A stretch of 64,000 nucleotides of DNA from Moraxella caprae DSM 19149 (GCF_000426885.1 NZ_AUGF01000005.1:1-64000), one strand, 5' to 3'; counted from the stretch's first letter, positions 38,907 to 49,620 are shown. Numbers and translations are program-made. Notes: generated by a model from the letters alone, not told the origin.

Positions 38907-41267
38907 TTATTTATCCGCCAAAAATAACCAAGTATCCAGCACCGTATCAGGATTTAGTGATACTGAGCTGATACCCTGCTCCATGAGCCATTTGGCGAGG
39001 TCTGGGTGGTCGGACGGTCCTTGACCGCAAATGCCGACATACTTGCCTTGCTTGCGACACGCTTCAATCGCCATGCCAAGCAGTTTTTTGACCGCAGGGT
39101 CTCGCTCATCAAACAAGTGCGACACAATGCCACTATCACGGTCAAGCCCTAGCGTAAGCTGAGTTAGGTCGTTTGAACCGATTGAAAAACCGTCAAAGTA
39201 TTGCAAGAATTCATCAGCAAGCAAGGCATTGGTTGGCAACTCGCACATCATGATGATTTCAAGAGAATTTTCGCCACGTTTTAGCCCATTTTTTTCAAGT
39301 AATTCAATGACTTGGCGGGCTTCGCCTGTGGTACGCACAAACGGAATCATGATTTTGACGTTGGTTAGCCCCATGTCATCACGGACGTATTTCAACGCAC
39401 GGCATTCAAGCTCAAAGCAATCACGGAAATTGTCCGAAATATAACGGCTCGCCCCACGGAAACCGAGCATGGGGTTTTCTTCGTGTGGTTCGTACAACTT
39501 ACCGCCGATTAGGTTGGCGTATTCGTTGGATTTAAAATCGCTCATACGCACGATGACAGGCTTGTCTTTAAACGCTACGGCAAGCGTTGAGATGCCTTCG
39601 ATGAGTTTGTTGATATAAAACTCCACAGGCGAGTTGTACCCTGCGATACGCTCAAACACTTGGGCTTGGGTCTCTTGGGGCAAGGTGTCCACGTTAAGCA
39701 AGGCTTTTGGGTGTACGCCAATCATGCGGTTGATGATAAATTCTAAGCGAGCCAAGCCCACGCCTTCGTTCGGGATTTGGGCAAAGTCAAAGGCACGGTC
39801 GGGGTTGCCCACGTTCATCATAACCTTAAAGCCAAGCTTGGGCATACTGGCGACAGAATTTTTTTGCACCTCAAAATCCAAAACACCGTCATAAATAAAG
39901 CCTGTATCCCCTTCGGCACACGATACCGTTACCGCTTGTCCGTCCGTCAAAAGCTCGGTGGCATTACCACAACCGACAATGGCAGGTACGCCAAGCTCAC
40001 GAGCGATAATCGCCGCATGGCAGGTACGTCCGCCACGGTTTGTGATAATCGCACTGGCACGCTTCATCACAGGTTCCCAATCGGGGTCGGTCATGTCAGA
40101 TACCAGCACATCGCCGTCTTGAACTTTGCTCATCTCGTTCAAATTCGTTACGATACGCACCTTGCCTGCACCGACACGCTGACCAATAGAACGCCCTTCG
40201 CATAGCACTTTTGCCCCCTTGCTATTGATGACGTAACGCTCCATGCTGGTTTTGTCTTGGCGAGATTTGACGGTCTCGGGGCGAGCTTGTACGATGAAAA
40301 GCTCATTAGTATCGCCGTCTTTTGCCCACTCAATGTCCATAGGACAGCCGTAGTGTTTTTCAATGATAAGGGCTTGTTTGGCAAGGCGAGTTAGCTCATC
40401 GGTATTTAGGGCAAACTGCTGACGGTCGGCTTTTTCTACGTCCACGATTTTGGTTGAGCGTTTGGTCGTGCCTTCATCGCCATAGACCATTTTGATGTGT
40501 TTTGAACCAAGATTACGGCGAACCACCGCAGGGCGGTTTTCGGCAAGAAGTTTTTTGGATAAATAAAACTCATCAGGATTTACCGCCCCTTGCACCACCA
40601 TTTCGCCCAAGCCATAGCTTGCCGTGATAAATACCACATCATTAAATCCACTTTCGGTGTCAATCGTGAACATCACGCCAGACGTGCCCGTCTCCGAGCG
40701 TACCATACGCTGAACGCCTGCCGACAACGCCACGCCTGCGTGTTCAAAGCCTTTGTGTACACGATAGGCAATCGCACGGTCGTTATAAAGGCTTGCAAAC
40801 ACTTCTTTGATGGCAATCAGCACGTTGTCAATGCCACGAATGTTAAGGAATGTCTCTTGCTGACCTGCAAAAGACGCATCAGGCAAATCCTCGGCAGTCG
40901 CTGACGAACGCACCGCCACCGCCACATCTTGACCGCCTGTAAGCGCATCAAATGCCGTGCGAATCTCGTCTTCTAAGTCTTTTGGCAATGCTTGGGCGAT
41001 GACCCAACCACGCACTTTTGCCCCCACTTCGGCAAGTTTTTCGACATCATCAACGTCCAAGCCTTTTAGTTCAGCATTGATTTTGTCAAGCAAACCTGTT
41101 TCGTTCAAAAAGCGGTTAAACGCCTCTGCGGTCGTGGCAAAGCCGTTTGGCACAGACACGCCAACATTGGCAAGGTTGCTAATCATCTCGCCCAAAGACG
41201 CATTTTTGCCACCGACAATCTCAACATCGTCTTTACCAAGTTTGTTAAAAGGGATAACTTGTGCCAT
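38907..41267 (-). CDS. ppsA: Phosphoenolpyruvate synthase
   Basis: Converts pyruvate, ATP and water to phosphoenolpyruvate, AMP and phosphate, the gluconeogenic entry point. The 786-residue protein has the ATP-grasp N-terminal domain ([35 protein letters not shown]), the swivelling phosphohistidine domain ([20 protein letters not shown], His near residue 420) and a C-terminal TIM barrel ([52 protein letters not shown]). Its dedicated regulator ppsR is encoded at 45797, on the other side of the O-acetylation operon. Confidence 0.98.
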   Translation of the reverse strand: MAQVIPFNKLGKDDVEIVGGKNASLGEMISNLANVGVSVPNGFATTAEAFNRFLNETGLLDKINAELKGLDVDDVEKLAEVGAKVRGWVIAQALPKDLEDEIRTAFDALTGGQDVAVAVRSSATAEDLPDASFAGQQETFLNIRGIDNVLIAIKEVFASLYNDRAIAYRVHKGFEHAGVALSAGVQRMVRSETGTSGVMFTIDTESGFNDVVFITASYGLGEMVVQGAVNPDEFYLSKKLLAENRPAVVRRNLGSKHIKMVYGDEGTTKRSTKIVDVEKADRQQFALNTDELTRLAKQALIIEKHYGCPMDIEWAKDGDTNELFIVQARPETVKSRQDKTSMERYVINSKGAKVLCEGRSIGQRVGAGKVRIVTNLNEMSKVQDGDVLVSDMTDPDWEPVMKRASAIITNRGGRTCHAAIIARELGVPAIVGCGNATELLTDGQAVTVSCAEGDTGFIYDGVLDFEVQKNSVASMPKLGFKVMMNVGNPDRAFDFAQIPNEGVGLARLEFIINRMIGVHPKALLNVDTLPQETQAQVFERIAGYNSPVEFYINKLIEGISTLAVAFKDKPVIVRMSDFKSNEYANLIGGKLYEPHEENPMLGFRGASRYISDNFRDCFELECRALKYVRDDMGLTNVKIMIPFVRTTGEARQVIELLEKNGLKRGENSLEIIMMCELPTNALLADEFLQYFDGFSIGSNDLTQLTLGLDRDSGIVSHLFDERDPAVKKLLGMAIEACRKQGKYVGICGQGPSDHPDLAKWLMEQGISSVSLNPDTVLDTWLFLADK

Positions 41268-41345
41268 ACGAACACCTTTTTTAATCTATGAAATTTGTCA
41301 AATTATAACGATAAATTTGCCAATACTCAATTTTATTTTTTATAA

Positions 41346-41380
41346 AAATGAGTGTATTTATTATCTAAATACACTCATTT
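41346..41380 (-). terminator. Terminator of the patA-patB-ape1-like operon
   Basis: Perfect 15-bp arms AAATGAGTGTATTTA / TAAATACACTCATTT, 16 bp after the stop of the SGNH hydrolase gene. It lies just upstream of ppsA, so it also isolates the two transcripts. Confidence 0.9.
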
Positions 41381-41396
41381 CAACCTTTTGATAAGA

Positions 41397-42665
41397 CTAA
41401 TTAACTCGTTCAATGCGGATAAACCCCCGCCCTTGACCGCCCTGCCCTGAGTTGATACTCGGCACATCATTGGGGGTGTATGTCGGAGTGGTGTTAGGAT
41501 GCGTGGCATTGGGGTACTGCGTGAGGGCTTGCGTTTGTAATGCCAATAACTCATTTGCCAACTCATTGCCCAGACGAGTGTAGCCTGACTGGCTAAAATG
41601 CACGCCATCTTTACTGGCAAGCCCACGATTTATCCACGATTTCATGGTGCAAGAGCCACCCATCACCCCTTGCCAATCCCAGTAGAGCGTACGTTCGGCT
41701 TGGGCGACTTGCCGTTGGGCAGTCTGCACGTCTGTGAGCGTGGCAGGGCGTGTGCCACAGCTTCCGCCTGTGCTTTTTAGAGCTTCTGGCGAGCCTAACA
41801 CCATGACCGCCGAACGTGGGCTGACGGCACGGATTTGGCGGATTTTTTCGGTCAAAGTCGTACGCACGCTCTCGCCTGAAACACCATTATAGGCTTCATT
41901 GGTGCCATAGGCGAGTACGATGAGCGTGGGGCGAATGGTGGCAAGCTCGCTTTGCCATGCCTGCGTATTCCACCTATTCCAATGCGACAGCTCAGAGCCA
42001 TTGATACCCAATGCCGACACCACCGCCCCACGCCCACTAGGATTAAACGCCCACCAACCGCCAATCGCCGAGCCTGTGGCATTATCATTATAAATGGTAA
42101 ACGGCAAATTCACGTCCACGCTCACCATCTGCCATGTACCGTCCTTACGTGCCGTCTCTAACACAAACCGCTTACCATAAGCGTCCACCCCTGTAAATCT
42201 GCCGTCTGTCGGTTGCTGACGAATGCTCACCCAAATACGCTGAGCAGGTTCTGCCCCTTTTTTGGGTTTTAGAGTGAGGCTTGCCCCATTGACCTTGGGT
42301 CTGGCAATCAGTCCGCCCAGCGTATAGTACTCGCTTTGGTTGGTACGGCTAGAAATTGGCGAAAAATCGACATTATCATAGCTAAACCGTGTCATACGCT
42401 GACCGCTAAAATACATCGGCATCGCCCAGCCCATGCCACCATCGCCCATCACGCCCTGCAAGCGATTTCTTAGAGCGTCCGTCATGGTATCGCCGGCGGT
42501 GTGGCTGTCGCCCAGTTGGACGATATGCACCGAGTGATTTGCCATTGCCTGTGCTAGGGCATTGGTGTTGGATTCACCAAAATTGGCTAGATTGGCATGA
42601 GCCGATACCGACACGCACGCCATGATTAATAAGGTAAGCTTAAAGCTAAATTTTGTTAAATTCAT
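41397..42665 (-). CDS. Secreted SGNH hydrolase, Ape1-like peptidoglycan O-acetylesterase
   Basis: 422 residues with a signal peptide (ACVSVSAHA). SGNH blocks: catalytic Ser in IVQLGDSHTAGD (about residue 52), Asn in VLAYGTNEAYN, and the Asp/His pair in SKDGVHFSQSGYTRLG near residue 375. A beta-rich insert lies between the first two blocks (about 90-220), as in Neisseria Ape1, where a carbohydrate-binding module splits the catalytic domain. It is the last gene of the MBOAT-SGNH-SGNH set, the order of patA-patB-ape1 in Neisseria. It likely removes O-acetyl groups from MurNAc so that lytic transglycosylases can act. The assignment rests on layout and motifs. Confidence 0.75.
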   Translation of the reverse strand: MNLTKFSFKLTLLIMACVSVSAHANLANFGESNTNALAQAMANHSVHIVQLGDSHTAGDTMTDALRNRLQGVMGDGGMGWAMPMYFSGQRMTRFSYDNVDFSPISSRTNQSEYYTLGGLIARPKVNGASLTLKPKKGAEPAQRIWVSIRQQPTDGRFTGVDAYGKRFVLETARKDGTWQMVSVDVNLPFTIYNDNATGSAIGGWWAFNPSGRGAVVSALGINGSELSHWNRWNTQAWQSELATIRPTLIVLAYGTNEAYNGVSGESVRTTLTEKIRQIRAVSPRSAVMVLGSPEALKSTGGSCGTRPATLTDVQTAQRQVAQAERTLYWDWQGVMGGSCTMKSWINRGLASKDGVHFSQSGYTRLGNELANELLALQTQALTQYPNATHPNTTPTYTPNDVPSINSGQGGQGRGFIRIERVN

Positions 42666-42696
42666 GAATACTCTTTTTAGTTATCAAATGATAATA

Positions 42697-43899
42697 TCAC
42701 TCAATGATTAAATAAGATTGCACTTCTTTGGCAAGAATCCGCTGACCATCGCCAGAAAAATGAACGCCATCAGTGCTACGCATTTTAATATTTTTGCCAT
42801 CTTTTTCAAGATAATCATTGTAAATATTATTGCACCCACCCATAATAGGGCGTGCATCAATCACTTTAACATTATGACGAGCCAGCTCATTCATCATCAC
42901 ATCATTGAGCTGAACCATTTTTTCATTTAATTTATTTTTTTTCATATTTGGCGGCGTTACCCAAATCACACCCACCTGTCTTTCTTTGGCAAAATCCAAT
43001 ATATCTTTCATGCGTGCCTGATATTCTGCTATCCATTCTTCGCTATTAAATTTTAGGTATTTTCCCTGTTTATCTGGTATATCCCAAGGGTCATTTGCCC
43101 CAAGCATGATGATGAGTACTTTAATATTGCTATCTGACCTCAAAGTATTTTTAATGGTGCTATTCCAATCAAAGAATTTAGGATATGCCAAGCCGGTACT
43201 TTGTTTGCTAAGATTGATCGAATCTACGCCTAAGCCCTGTAAATATTTTTGCATATGTGGGGCAATGCCCTGCATCATCGAATCGCCAGCAAAAAATACC
43301 TTTTGGCTTTTATTTAACGTTAAGGATTGTTCTAATTCATTTTGGGCTTGATTTTCTTTTAGGTCTTGGGCTTTTAATTGCCTTTCTTGCTCTTGGCGTA
43401 ATTGCTCTTGGCGTGCTTTTTCTGCCATTTGGGCTTTATAAGCAGGGGTATAGGCATAATTATCATTAAACTCATCAATCATACTTTTATTCATATTGTC
43501 GATATTATTGGCAATATTATCATGCAAGGTATATAACCCATCGCCAATATTGCCCCCTTTTTGCCATAAAGGGTGATTGATTAGATTTAATGGACTAGGC
43601 TGATGATAAGTTTGTAGATAATAGGCATTGATTGATTTTTGCATTATCCAAATACCCATGACGGTAGATAATACCAAAAACATGAGCGTGTTAATAAAGG
43701 ATTGTTTAAAATTATCATCTGGTTTAATTAATTCATTATCCCAATCATCACTATCTTCTTGATAAATGATTTCTTCTTCTGTATTTTCTTTATCAATGAT
43801 TTTTGTATCAATATTTTTATTTTCTTGATTAATGTCATTTTGACCATCAATATCAGCCTTGTCAATATGATTAATCTCATCTTGTTTGTTTTCGCTCAT
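42697..43899 (-). CDS. Membrane-anchored SGNH protein, PatB-like peptidoglycan O-acetyltransferase
   Basis: About 400 residues from the ATG at 43899 (MSENKQDEINHIDKADI); an upstream ATG at 43998 overlaps the MBOAT gene and is unlikely. An acidic cytoplasmic part (about 1-80) is followed by one membrane helix (INTLMFLVLSTVMGIWIM), a Glu/Gln/Arg-rich coiled coil and a periplasmic DUF459-type SGNH domain. That domain shows VFFAGDSMMQGIAPHM (Ser), VLIIMLGANDPWD (Asn) and STDGVHFSGDGQRIL (Asp/His). With the MBOAT partner upstream, it would take acetyl groups in the periplasm and move them to MurNAc O6. The long acidic N-terminus is longer than I would expect. Confidence 0.75.
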   Translation of the reverse strand: MSENKQDEINHIDKADIDGQNDINQENKNIDTKIIDKENTEEEIIYQEDSDDWDNELIKPDDNFKQSFINTLMFLVLSTVMGIWIMQKSINAYYLQTYHQPSPLNLINHPLWQKGGNIGDGLYTLHDNIANNIDNMNKSMIDEFNDNYAYTPAYKAQMAEKARQEQLRQEQERQLKAQDLKENQAQNELEQSLTLNKSQKVFFAGDSMMQGIAPHMQKYLQGLGVDSINLSKQSTGLAYPKFFDWNSTIKNTLRSDSNIKVLIIMLGANDPWDIPDKQGKYLKFNSEEWIAEYQARMKDILDFAKERQVGVIWVTPPNMKKNKLNEKMVQLNDVMMNELARHNVKVIDARPIMGGCNNIYNDYLEKDGKNIKMRSTDGVHFSGDGQRILAKEVQSYLIIE

Positions 43900-43922
43900 G
43901 ATAATACCCTTTATCTTATCTT

Positions 43923-45479
43923 TTAGAAATTTGCATAAATAAAACCGGGAATGCCAGACGGAGCCAAAATTACCACCGCCATAAATATCATAAAGCATAA
44001 CACATAAAAAATCACACTTGGCATTTTAAGTATCAGCCGACCTACATTTTTTTGATGACGATGAAATAATGGATAAACCAGCCATGCCAATGCCAATATC
44101 GCCAATAGATAAAGCGGATTATTGGTCCATGCTACATTAATATGATTAGAAAATAAAGCATTAAAAACCAATAATGCTTCATCTAATGTTGTCGCTCTAA
44201 AAAACACAAAAGCAAATACCACAAAATGCACAGTAATTAATACGCCTAGCGTTTTACCAATGATGCCTGTATTTGTCAAAAAATTACGCCCTTTGGCATG
44301 ACCGCTTATTTTTTGGCAAGCCAAATCTCCAACATTTAATAAAGCAATGGCTAAGGCGTGTAACAACCCCCAAAAGAAAAAGTTAAAGGTTGAGCCATGC
44401 CAAATCCCTGATAACACCATCGCAATAATAAGATTAATCTGGGTAAACCAAAAACCCTTTCTGCTACCGCCTAAGGGAATATAAATATAATCTCGTATCC
44501 ATGTTGATAAACTAATATGCCATCTGTCCCAAAAATCTCTAATATTATGAGCCAATAATGGGGCATTAAAATTCATGGGTAAGCGAAAACCAAGCAATAA
44601 CCCAAATGCCACCATCATCTCACTATATCCTGAAAAATCCAAAAATAATTGCAAGGTATAACCATAAATGGCAGTCAATACTTCCAAGCTGTGGAATCCT
44701 GTGGGATTGGCAAAAACGGGATTGACCCAATTATCCGCCAAATATCCTGCCAGCCACCATTTTTTGGCAAGGGCAAGCACAATCAAGGCAAAGGCGATTT
44801 TTGGGTATAATAATTGGCGTGGCTCTGGCTCATTTAATTGGTCATACATCCCACAAGGCTTACCCATAATGTCAATCAAACCTTTAGTTTCATTAACACG
44901 GGTAATCGGACCTGCCGAAACTGTGGCAAAAAACGAAAAGTGCGTTAATGCTTGCCAAAAATATAAATAAGAAATAGGATTTTCATTATTTTCATCTTGT
45001 TTTTCTTGCTCGCTTTGTTTAGTTTGTTCATTTTTCTCATAAACCACGCTTTGTCGGTAAAGCGTTACCAAATAACTAATGGCTTGAAATGAATAATAAG
45101 AAACACCCAATGGAAAAATAATATTTGCCATAAGTCCCGTATTATCTAATTGCCACATCTCCAAAGCACGAATAATATTAGCACGGAAAAATTCATAATA
45201 TTTAAATACAGATAAATTTATCAAAGTGATGATAATACCCGTCGTCATCCACGTTTTTTTGTGATGACTGATGATGATTTGCCGAGCAATGAAATAAATG
45301 ACAATGCCAGAAACAAACAGTATGCCAACTGCCATCATGCCTGCCATCAAATAAATAATGGCATGGCTGATAATGAGCAACAGCATATTTTGAATGTCTG
45401 GTCTTTTTTTAAATGCCCAATAAAGCATAAAAAATGCTATGAACAATAAAGCAAATTCTACCGATAAAAATGAAAACAT
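43923..45479 (-). CDS. MBOAT-family O-acyltransferase, PatA-like acetyl exporter
   Basis: A 518-residue integral membrane protein. MBOAT signatures: PLGVSYYSFQAISYLVTLYR, FSGYSEMMVAFGLLLGFRLP, NIRDFWDRWHISLSTWIRDY and the catalytic His in VLSGIWHGSTFNFFFWGLLH. The family moves acyl groups across the membrane, and AlgI and PatA are close kin. With two SGNH genes directly downstream it fits PatA of the peptidoglycan O-acetylation system rather than alginate acetylation, as no alg genes are present. It has a small charged cytoplasmic loop (QTKQSEQEKQDENNEN). Confidence 0.85.
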   Translation of the reverse strand: MFSFLSVEFALLFIAFFMLYWAFKKRPDIQNMLLLIISHAIIYLMAGMMAVGILFVSGIVIYFIARQIIISHHKKTWMTTGIIITLINLSVFKYYEFFRANIIRALEMWQLDNTGLMANIIFPLGVSYYSFQAISYLVTLYRQSVVYEKNEQTKQSEQEKQDENNENPISYLYFWQALTHFSFFATVSAGPITRVNETKGLIDIMGKPCGMYDQLNEPEPRQLLYPKIAFALIVLALAKKWWLAGYLADNWVNPVFANPTGFHSLEVLTAIYGYTLQLFLDFSGYSEMMVAFGLLLGFRLPMNFNAPLLAHNIRDFWDRWHISLSTWIRDYIYIPLGGSRKGFWFTQINLIIAMVLSGIWHGSTFNFFFWGLLHALAIALLNVGDLACQKISGHAKGRNFLTNTGIIGKTLGVLITVHFVVFAFVFFRATTLDEALLVFNALFSNHINVAWTNNPLYLLAILALAWLVYPLFHRHQKNVGRLILKMPSVIFYVLCFMIFMAVVILAPSGIPGFIYANF

Positions 45480-45796
45480 TACAATCCTTGGTCATAAACC
45501 ATCTGAGAAATCATGAATACATCTTACCAAAAGATGTAATTGTTATTATGGTTGATACCGTCTTTTATACATCTACACTTTTTATATTTACAAAAATAAA
45601 CTTATTTTAACAAAATTACCAAAAATTCGCAATGGGATTTCTTGCACTTTTATGCTGTTTTATTAATAGTTATTTGCTTGCCACGTTCTTTGCTCATCAT
45701 ACCGCAGTTGATAATTTTCTCTACAAAACCCCCTGTTTTTGTGCTATACTCTCATTTAAGTTTACCCATGTATGGCACAGGACATAAAGGATAGCC
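45480..45796. other. Intergenic region between patA-like and ppsR
   Basis: AT-rich, about 315 bp, between divergent genes. TATACT at 45745-45750 is a candidate -10 for ppsR without a convincing -35. Nothing else is visible. Confidence 0.35.
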
Positions 45797-46672
45797 ATGT
45801 ACGTTCACACCCCCACACCCAGCCAACAAGACGAGCAGTTTAAAGCCCCCGAGATACTTCGCAGTGCTTTTTTCATCTCTGATGGCACCGCCATCACTGC
45901 CGAGACACTTGGACGATCACTGCTTAGCCAGTTTGGTAATGTCAAATTTGACGTCAAAATCATCCCCTATGTGGACACTCCCGAGTTGGCTTATGAAGCG
46001 GTCAAACGCATCAACGAAGCTCATCGTTTATCAGGACTTAAACCCTTAGTTTTTGACACCATCGTTAGCGATGAGATTCGCAGTATCATCAATGGGGCGG
46101 ACGCCACCAACCTTGACATCTATGAAGGGTTAATTACCCGCATTGCCAATGAAATAGGCGAGGCTCCTGACTCCCATGCAGGCATGGCACACGGACAAGT
46201 GGACAGCGAAGACTATAAGGCAAGGATTGACGCGGTGCATTTTGCCTTGGATAATGACGACGGGGCAAGAACCAATCACTATGACGGGGCAGACATCATC
46301 CTAGTTGGCTTATCACGCTCAGGCAAGACCCCCACAAGCCTATATCTTGCCTTGCAGTTTGGCATTCGTGCCGCCAACTATCCTTTGACTGAAGATGACC
46401 TAGATAGTAGCAATCTACCCAAAGTGTTACAGTCCTATCGCCACAAACTGTTTGGTCTGACCATTGACACTGAACGATTGGTGCGTATCCGCCAAGAGCG
46501 AAAAGCAGGCTCTCGCTATGCCTCCCTTGCCCAGTGCCAAGAAGAACAGCGTGCCATCCAAGCCATCTACACCGCCCAAAAAATCCCCAACCTTAATGTA
46601 TCAGAAATGAGCGTTGAAGAGATTGCCACACGGATTTTACAAATTACAGGTTTGGCACGGCGAATTGGCTGA
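45797..46672 (+). CDS. ppsR: Phosphoenolpyruvate synthase regulatory protein (bifunctional kinase/phosphorylase)
   Basis: DUF299-family protein that inactivates PpsA by ADP-dependent phosphorylation of a threonine and reactivates it by Pi-dependent phosphorolysis. 291 residues; the family P-loop-like motif is GLSRSGKTPTSLYLALQFG (about residues 172-190). The N-terminal AFFISDGTAITAETLGRSLL and the closing ARRIG also fit. An AAGGATA ribosome site precedes the ATG. ppsA lies about 4.5 kb away and on the opposite strand, so the pair is close but not an operon. Confidence 0.95.
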   Translation: MYVHTPTPSQQDEQFKAPEILRSAFFISDGTAITAETLGRSLLSQFGNVKFDVKIIPYVDTPELAYEAVKRINEAHRLSGLKPLVFDTIVSDEIRSIINGADATNLDIYEGLITRIANEIGEAPDSHAGMAHGQVDSEDYKARIDAVHFALDNDDGARTNHYDGADIILVGLSRSGKTPTSLYLALQFGIRAANYPLTEDDLDSSNLPKVLQSYRHKLFGLTIDTERLVRIRQERKAGSRYASLAQCQEEQRAIQAIYTAQKIPNLNVSEMSVEEIATRILQITGLARRIG

Positions 46673-46711
46673 TTTTTAAAATATTTAAAACTGATAAACC
46701 CTGAGAAAAAT

Positions 46712-47080
46712 ATGAAACATCGCTACTTGCTACTCTTACCCCTAACACTCATCATCTCTTTGAGTGCCTGCCAAAGTCGTCCTCCTGTGCCTGAGCCACG
46801 TTATACCCCTAATGTCGCCCTAAATGCCAGTGAAACACTAGAAGTCATGCCTTATCGCAGTGCTTGCCATTCTGCCACACCCATGCAATGCCTACTGGTC
46901 AAGCCCGTCGGGGCAGATGATGATAAGCTGTTCGGTATTGGCTATAATGACATCATTGGCTTTACGCCAACTGTTGGCACCGCCTACACCATTAAGGTGC
47001 GTCAAGAGATAGACCAAAATACTGGTAAACCCACAGGACTGTGGCAGTTAGATGAGATTTTAACGCAAAATATTCGTTAA
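46712..47080 (+). CDS. DUF4377 domain lipoprotein
   Basis: 122 residues. The signal peptide ends in a lipobox (IISLSACQS, Cys20). The mature part shows CLLVKPVGADDDKLFGIGYN and a GFTPTVGTAYTIKVRQEI stretch, the pattern of the DUF4377 module often found with HslJ/META domains in heat- or stress-linked envelope lipoproteins. It lies 39 bp after ppsR and 25 bp before sthA on the same strand. Role unknown. Confidence 0.75.
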   Translation: MKHRYLLLLPLTLIISLSACQSRPPVPEPRYTPNVALNASETLEVMPYRSACHSATPMQCLLVKPVGADDDKLFGIGYNDIIGFTPTVGTAYTIKVRQEIDQNTGKPTGLWQLDEILTQNIR

Positions 47081-47105
47081 TTAAAATAAACAAAAAGGTA
47101 ATATC

Positions 47106-48731
47106 ATGACCAAAACCAACCCCACCGAGACGGTAAGTAAATCCCCAAACCCTGCCAAAAATGAGACCAAGGCAGAACACGCCATCAAAGAACAAGCCAA
47201 ACGTTCCGCCCTACCCGAAGCAGAAATCAAAACCCCTGACAGCACAAACACGCCAGCTCATGAAGAGCATGACCTCAGTCACCCGCTAATTAGCCCCCTT
47301 GACGGTCAGCGTATCGCCATCGCTCCCCAAAAACGCAAAGCCCGTCACGGCTTTGAATATGACGCCGTGGTGCTAGGAGCAGGGCCTGCTGGTGAAGCAG
47401 CAGCGATGAAGCTTGCCAAATCAGGACTCAAAGTGGCAGTCATCGACCCCCGTGACCAAGTAGGCGGCAACTGTGCTCATGTCGGCACCATTCCCAGTAA
47501 GGCGCTTCGCCAATCGGTGTTTAACATCATCAGCATGAGACGTGACCCCATTTTTAGCTCATTTACCGACAACTTTCAGGTTCCCCTAAATAAGGTGTTA
47601 AGCAAAGCACGGCGAGTGATTGCCAGTCAAGTCAATACCCATAAGCTATTTTATGAGCGTAACCGTGTTGAGATTATCCAAGGTTGGGGGCGTTTTATTG
47701 ACAAAAACACCCTAGAAGTTGAACAGGTTCATGGCGAAGGTGCCAAGACAGTTACCTTTGAAAAGGCAGTCATTGCCGTGGGTTCACGCCCCTACCGTCC
47801 TGACCTGCTTGACTTTGACCACCCCCGTGTCTTTGACTCAGATAAGATTTTGCAAATGGACTATGTCGCTCGTAAAATCATCATCTACGGGGCAGGCGTG
47901 ATTGGCTGTGAGTATGCGTCCATCTTTACAGGCTTAGGCTATGTCGTTGATTTGATTAATAACAAAGAACAACTGCTAAGCTACCTTGATGATGAAATCT
48001 CAGACGCCCTATCGCACGACTTTCGTCAGTTTGGTGTGCGTATTCGTAGCAACGAAGAGATTGAACGCCTAGAAACCTTTGATGACTGCGTGATCTTGCA
48101 CCTAAAAAGCGGTAAAAAAATCAAATCCGACGCCATCCTTTGGTGTAACGGACGTTCGGGCAACACCGACGGGCTTAATCTAGAAGCGGTTGGCTTATCT
48201 GCCAACAGTCGTGGACAGCTTGAAGTTGACCAAACCTACCGCACCAAAGCTGAGCATATCTATGCCGTGGGCGATGTCATCGGCTGGCCGTCTTTGGCGT
48301 CCGCTGCCTACGACCAAGGGCGAAATGCCGCCGGCTTTATGGTGGGTGATAAACACGCCGAGTTTGTCAATAGCGTGCCTACTGGCATCTATACCATTCC
48401 TGAGATTTCAAGCATTGGGGCGACCGAAGAAGACTTAACCCGTGACCAAATCCCTTATGAAGTCGGACAAGCCTTTTTCAAACATCTGGCTCGCTCCCAA
48501 ATCATCGGTGAACGTTCAGGCGTACTAAAAATCTTATTCCACCGTGAAACTTTGCAAATCCTAGGCATTCACTGCTACGGCAACCACGCCTCCGAGATTA
48601 TCCACATCGGGCAAGCGGTGATGAAGTGTGGTCACACGCTAGAATACTTCATCAACACCACCTTTAACTACCCCACCATGGCAGAAGCCTATCGTGTGGC
48701 AGCGTTAAATGGCATGAACCGTATTTTTTAA
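47106..48731 (+). CDS. sthA: Soluble (Si-specific) NAD(P)+ transhydrogenase with N-terminal extension
   Basis: FAD enzyme moving hydride between NADPH and NAD+. The FAD-binding motif [14 protein letters not shown] starts near residue 89. It is followed by the SthA-type active-site region [17 protein letters not shown] (a single Cys instead of the CxxxxC disulfide of lipoamide dehydrogenases), the NAD motif [15 protein letters not shown] near 262, and a C-terminal [15 protein letters not shown]. The 541-residue length exceeds E. coli SthA (466) by an N-terminal, polar, probably disordered 80-residue extension. The AAGGTAA ribosome site before 47106 supports this long start; no ATG with a ribosome site lies nearer the FAD motif. 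Confidence 0.93.
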   Translation: MTKTNPTETVSKSPNPAKNETKAEHAIKEQAKRSALPEAEIKTPDSTNTPAHEEHDLSHPLISPLDGQRIAIAPQKRKARHGFEYDAVVLGAGPAGEAAAMKLAKSGLKVAVIDPRDQVGGNCAHVGTIPSKALRQSVFNIISMRRDPIFSSFTDNFQVPLNKVLSKARRVIASQVNTHKLFYERNRVEIIQGWGRFIDKNTLEVEQVHGEGAKTVTFEKAVIAVGSRPYRPDLLDFDHPRVFDSDKILQMDYVARKIIIYGAGVIGCEYASIFTGLGYVVDLINNKEQLLSYLDDEISDALSHDFRQFGVRIRSNEEIERLETFDDCVILHLKSGKKIKSDAILWCNGRSGNTDGLNLEAVGLSANSRGQLEVDQTYRTKAEHIYAVGDVIGWPSLASAAYDQGRNAAGFMVGDKHAEFVNSVPTGIYTIPEISSIGATEEDLTRDQIPYEVGQAFFKHLARSQIIGERSGVLKILFHRETLQILGIHCYGNHASEIIHIGQAVMKCGHTLEYFINTTFNYPTMAEAYRVAALNGMNRIF

Positions 48732-48739
48732 AGCCCAAA

Positions 48740-48758
48740 GGACGTGCTCAGCACGTCC
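48740..48758. repeat. REP-type perfect palindrome after sthA
   Basis: GGACGTGCT-C-AGCACGTCC, 9-bp arms with a single-base centre, 9 bp beyond the sthA stop. Confidence 0.55.
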
Positions 48759-48834
48759 CTACGTCCACATGGTTAAATTGTGATAACTTTAAATACCGCC
48801 CATATCATTCGCTTTTTATTTTTATAAAACCACA

Positions 48835-48868
48835 AAAAATCACTCCAACACAATTTGGGGTGATTTTT
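48835..48868. terminator. Bidirectional hairpin between sthA and the YceI gene
   Basis: Arms AAAAATCACTCC / GGGGTGATTTTT (one G-U pair), A/T-rich on both sides, between converging genes. Confidence 0.8.
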
Positions 48869-48897
48869 GATTTTGGTTAAGATTTAGTTAAAACAAA

Positions 48898-49470
48898 TTA
48901 TTTCTTAGCGGCTTCCACTTGAATGTCAATGCGGACATTTTTTGCCATGCCAACATTCACTAAATAATCCATGCCCCATTTGGTGCGGTCAATGGTCGTG
49001 CTAAAATCACCGCCACAAACTTCGGTTTTTGCCATGGGACTGTCATAGCAGTTAAACTTATTGGCATGCAGACGAACAGGGTGCGTTTGACCAAGTAGGG
49101 TAAGGTTACCATCTACTGAGCTTAGTTTGCGTACTTTGCCCTTGCCTGTGTAGTTGAATTTGGTAGATTCAAAACGCATGGTGGGGTATTTTTCAGCATC
49201 AAACAAATCAGCACTCAGCAGATGTTCGGTAAACTCCTTAGAGCTTGATTGTAGATTTGCCAATGGCAACTCAATGTCAATCTTACCCGTGCGTTTGGCT
49301 TTATCAAACTCCATCTCACCTGTCAGACCATACACACCGCCCACGTTGGTGCTGGTTTTAAAATGATCAATAGCAAAACGGGCATTGGTGTGAAATGGGT
49401 CAATCTCATAAGTGGCGGCATTTGCCATGCCTGCTAGGGCGACAAGAGACAGTAGGGCTAGCTTTTTCAT
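48898..49470 (-). CDS. YceI-family periplasmic protein
   Basis: 190 residues with a Sec signal peptide (MKKLALLSLVALAGMANA). The mature lipocalin-like barrel starts ATYEIDPFHTNARFAIDHFK and shows KIDIELPLANLQSSSKEFTE and the closing KWGMDYLVNVGMAKNVRIDI, all typical of YceI proteins that bind polyisoprenoids. Physiological role is unclear in most species. A single gene with a shared terminator downstream. Confidence 0.92.
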   Translation of the reverse strand: MKKLALLSLVALAGMANAATYEIDPFHTNARFAIDHFKTSTNVGGVYGLTGEMEFDKAKRTGKIDIELPLANLQSSSKEFTEHLLSADLFDAEKYPTMRFESTKFNYTGKGKVRKLSSVDGNLTLLGQTHPVRLHANKFNCYDSPMAKTEVCGGDFSTTIDRTKWGMDYLVNVGMAKNVRIDIQVEAAKK

Positions 49471-49620
49471 AACAACTCCTTGGGTTTGACGAATAATGTT
49501 ATTGGCACAACACCAATGCGATAAATTCTAACAAGACTGATTAGGAAAAACAAGCACGATTAAGAAACGCATTGTCAATGTTTGGTTAATGATACATCAA
49601 GGTTTATCCGTTTGGCTTGC

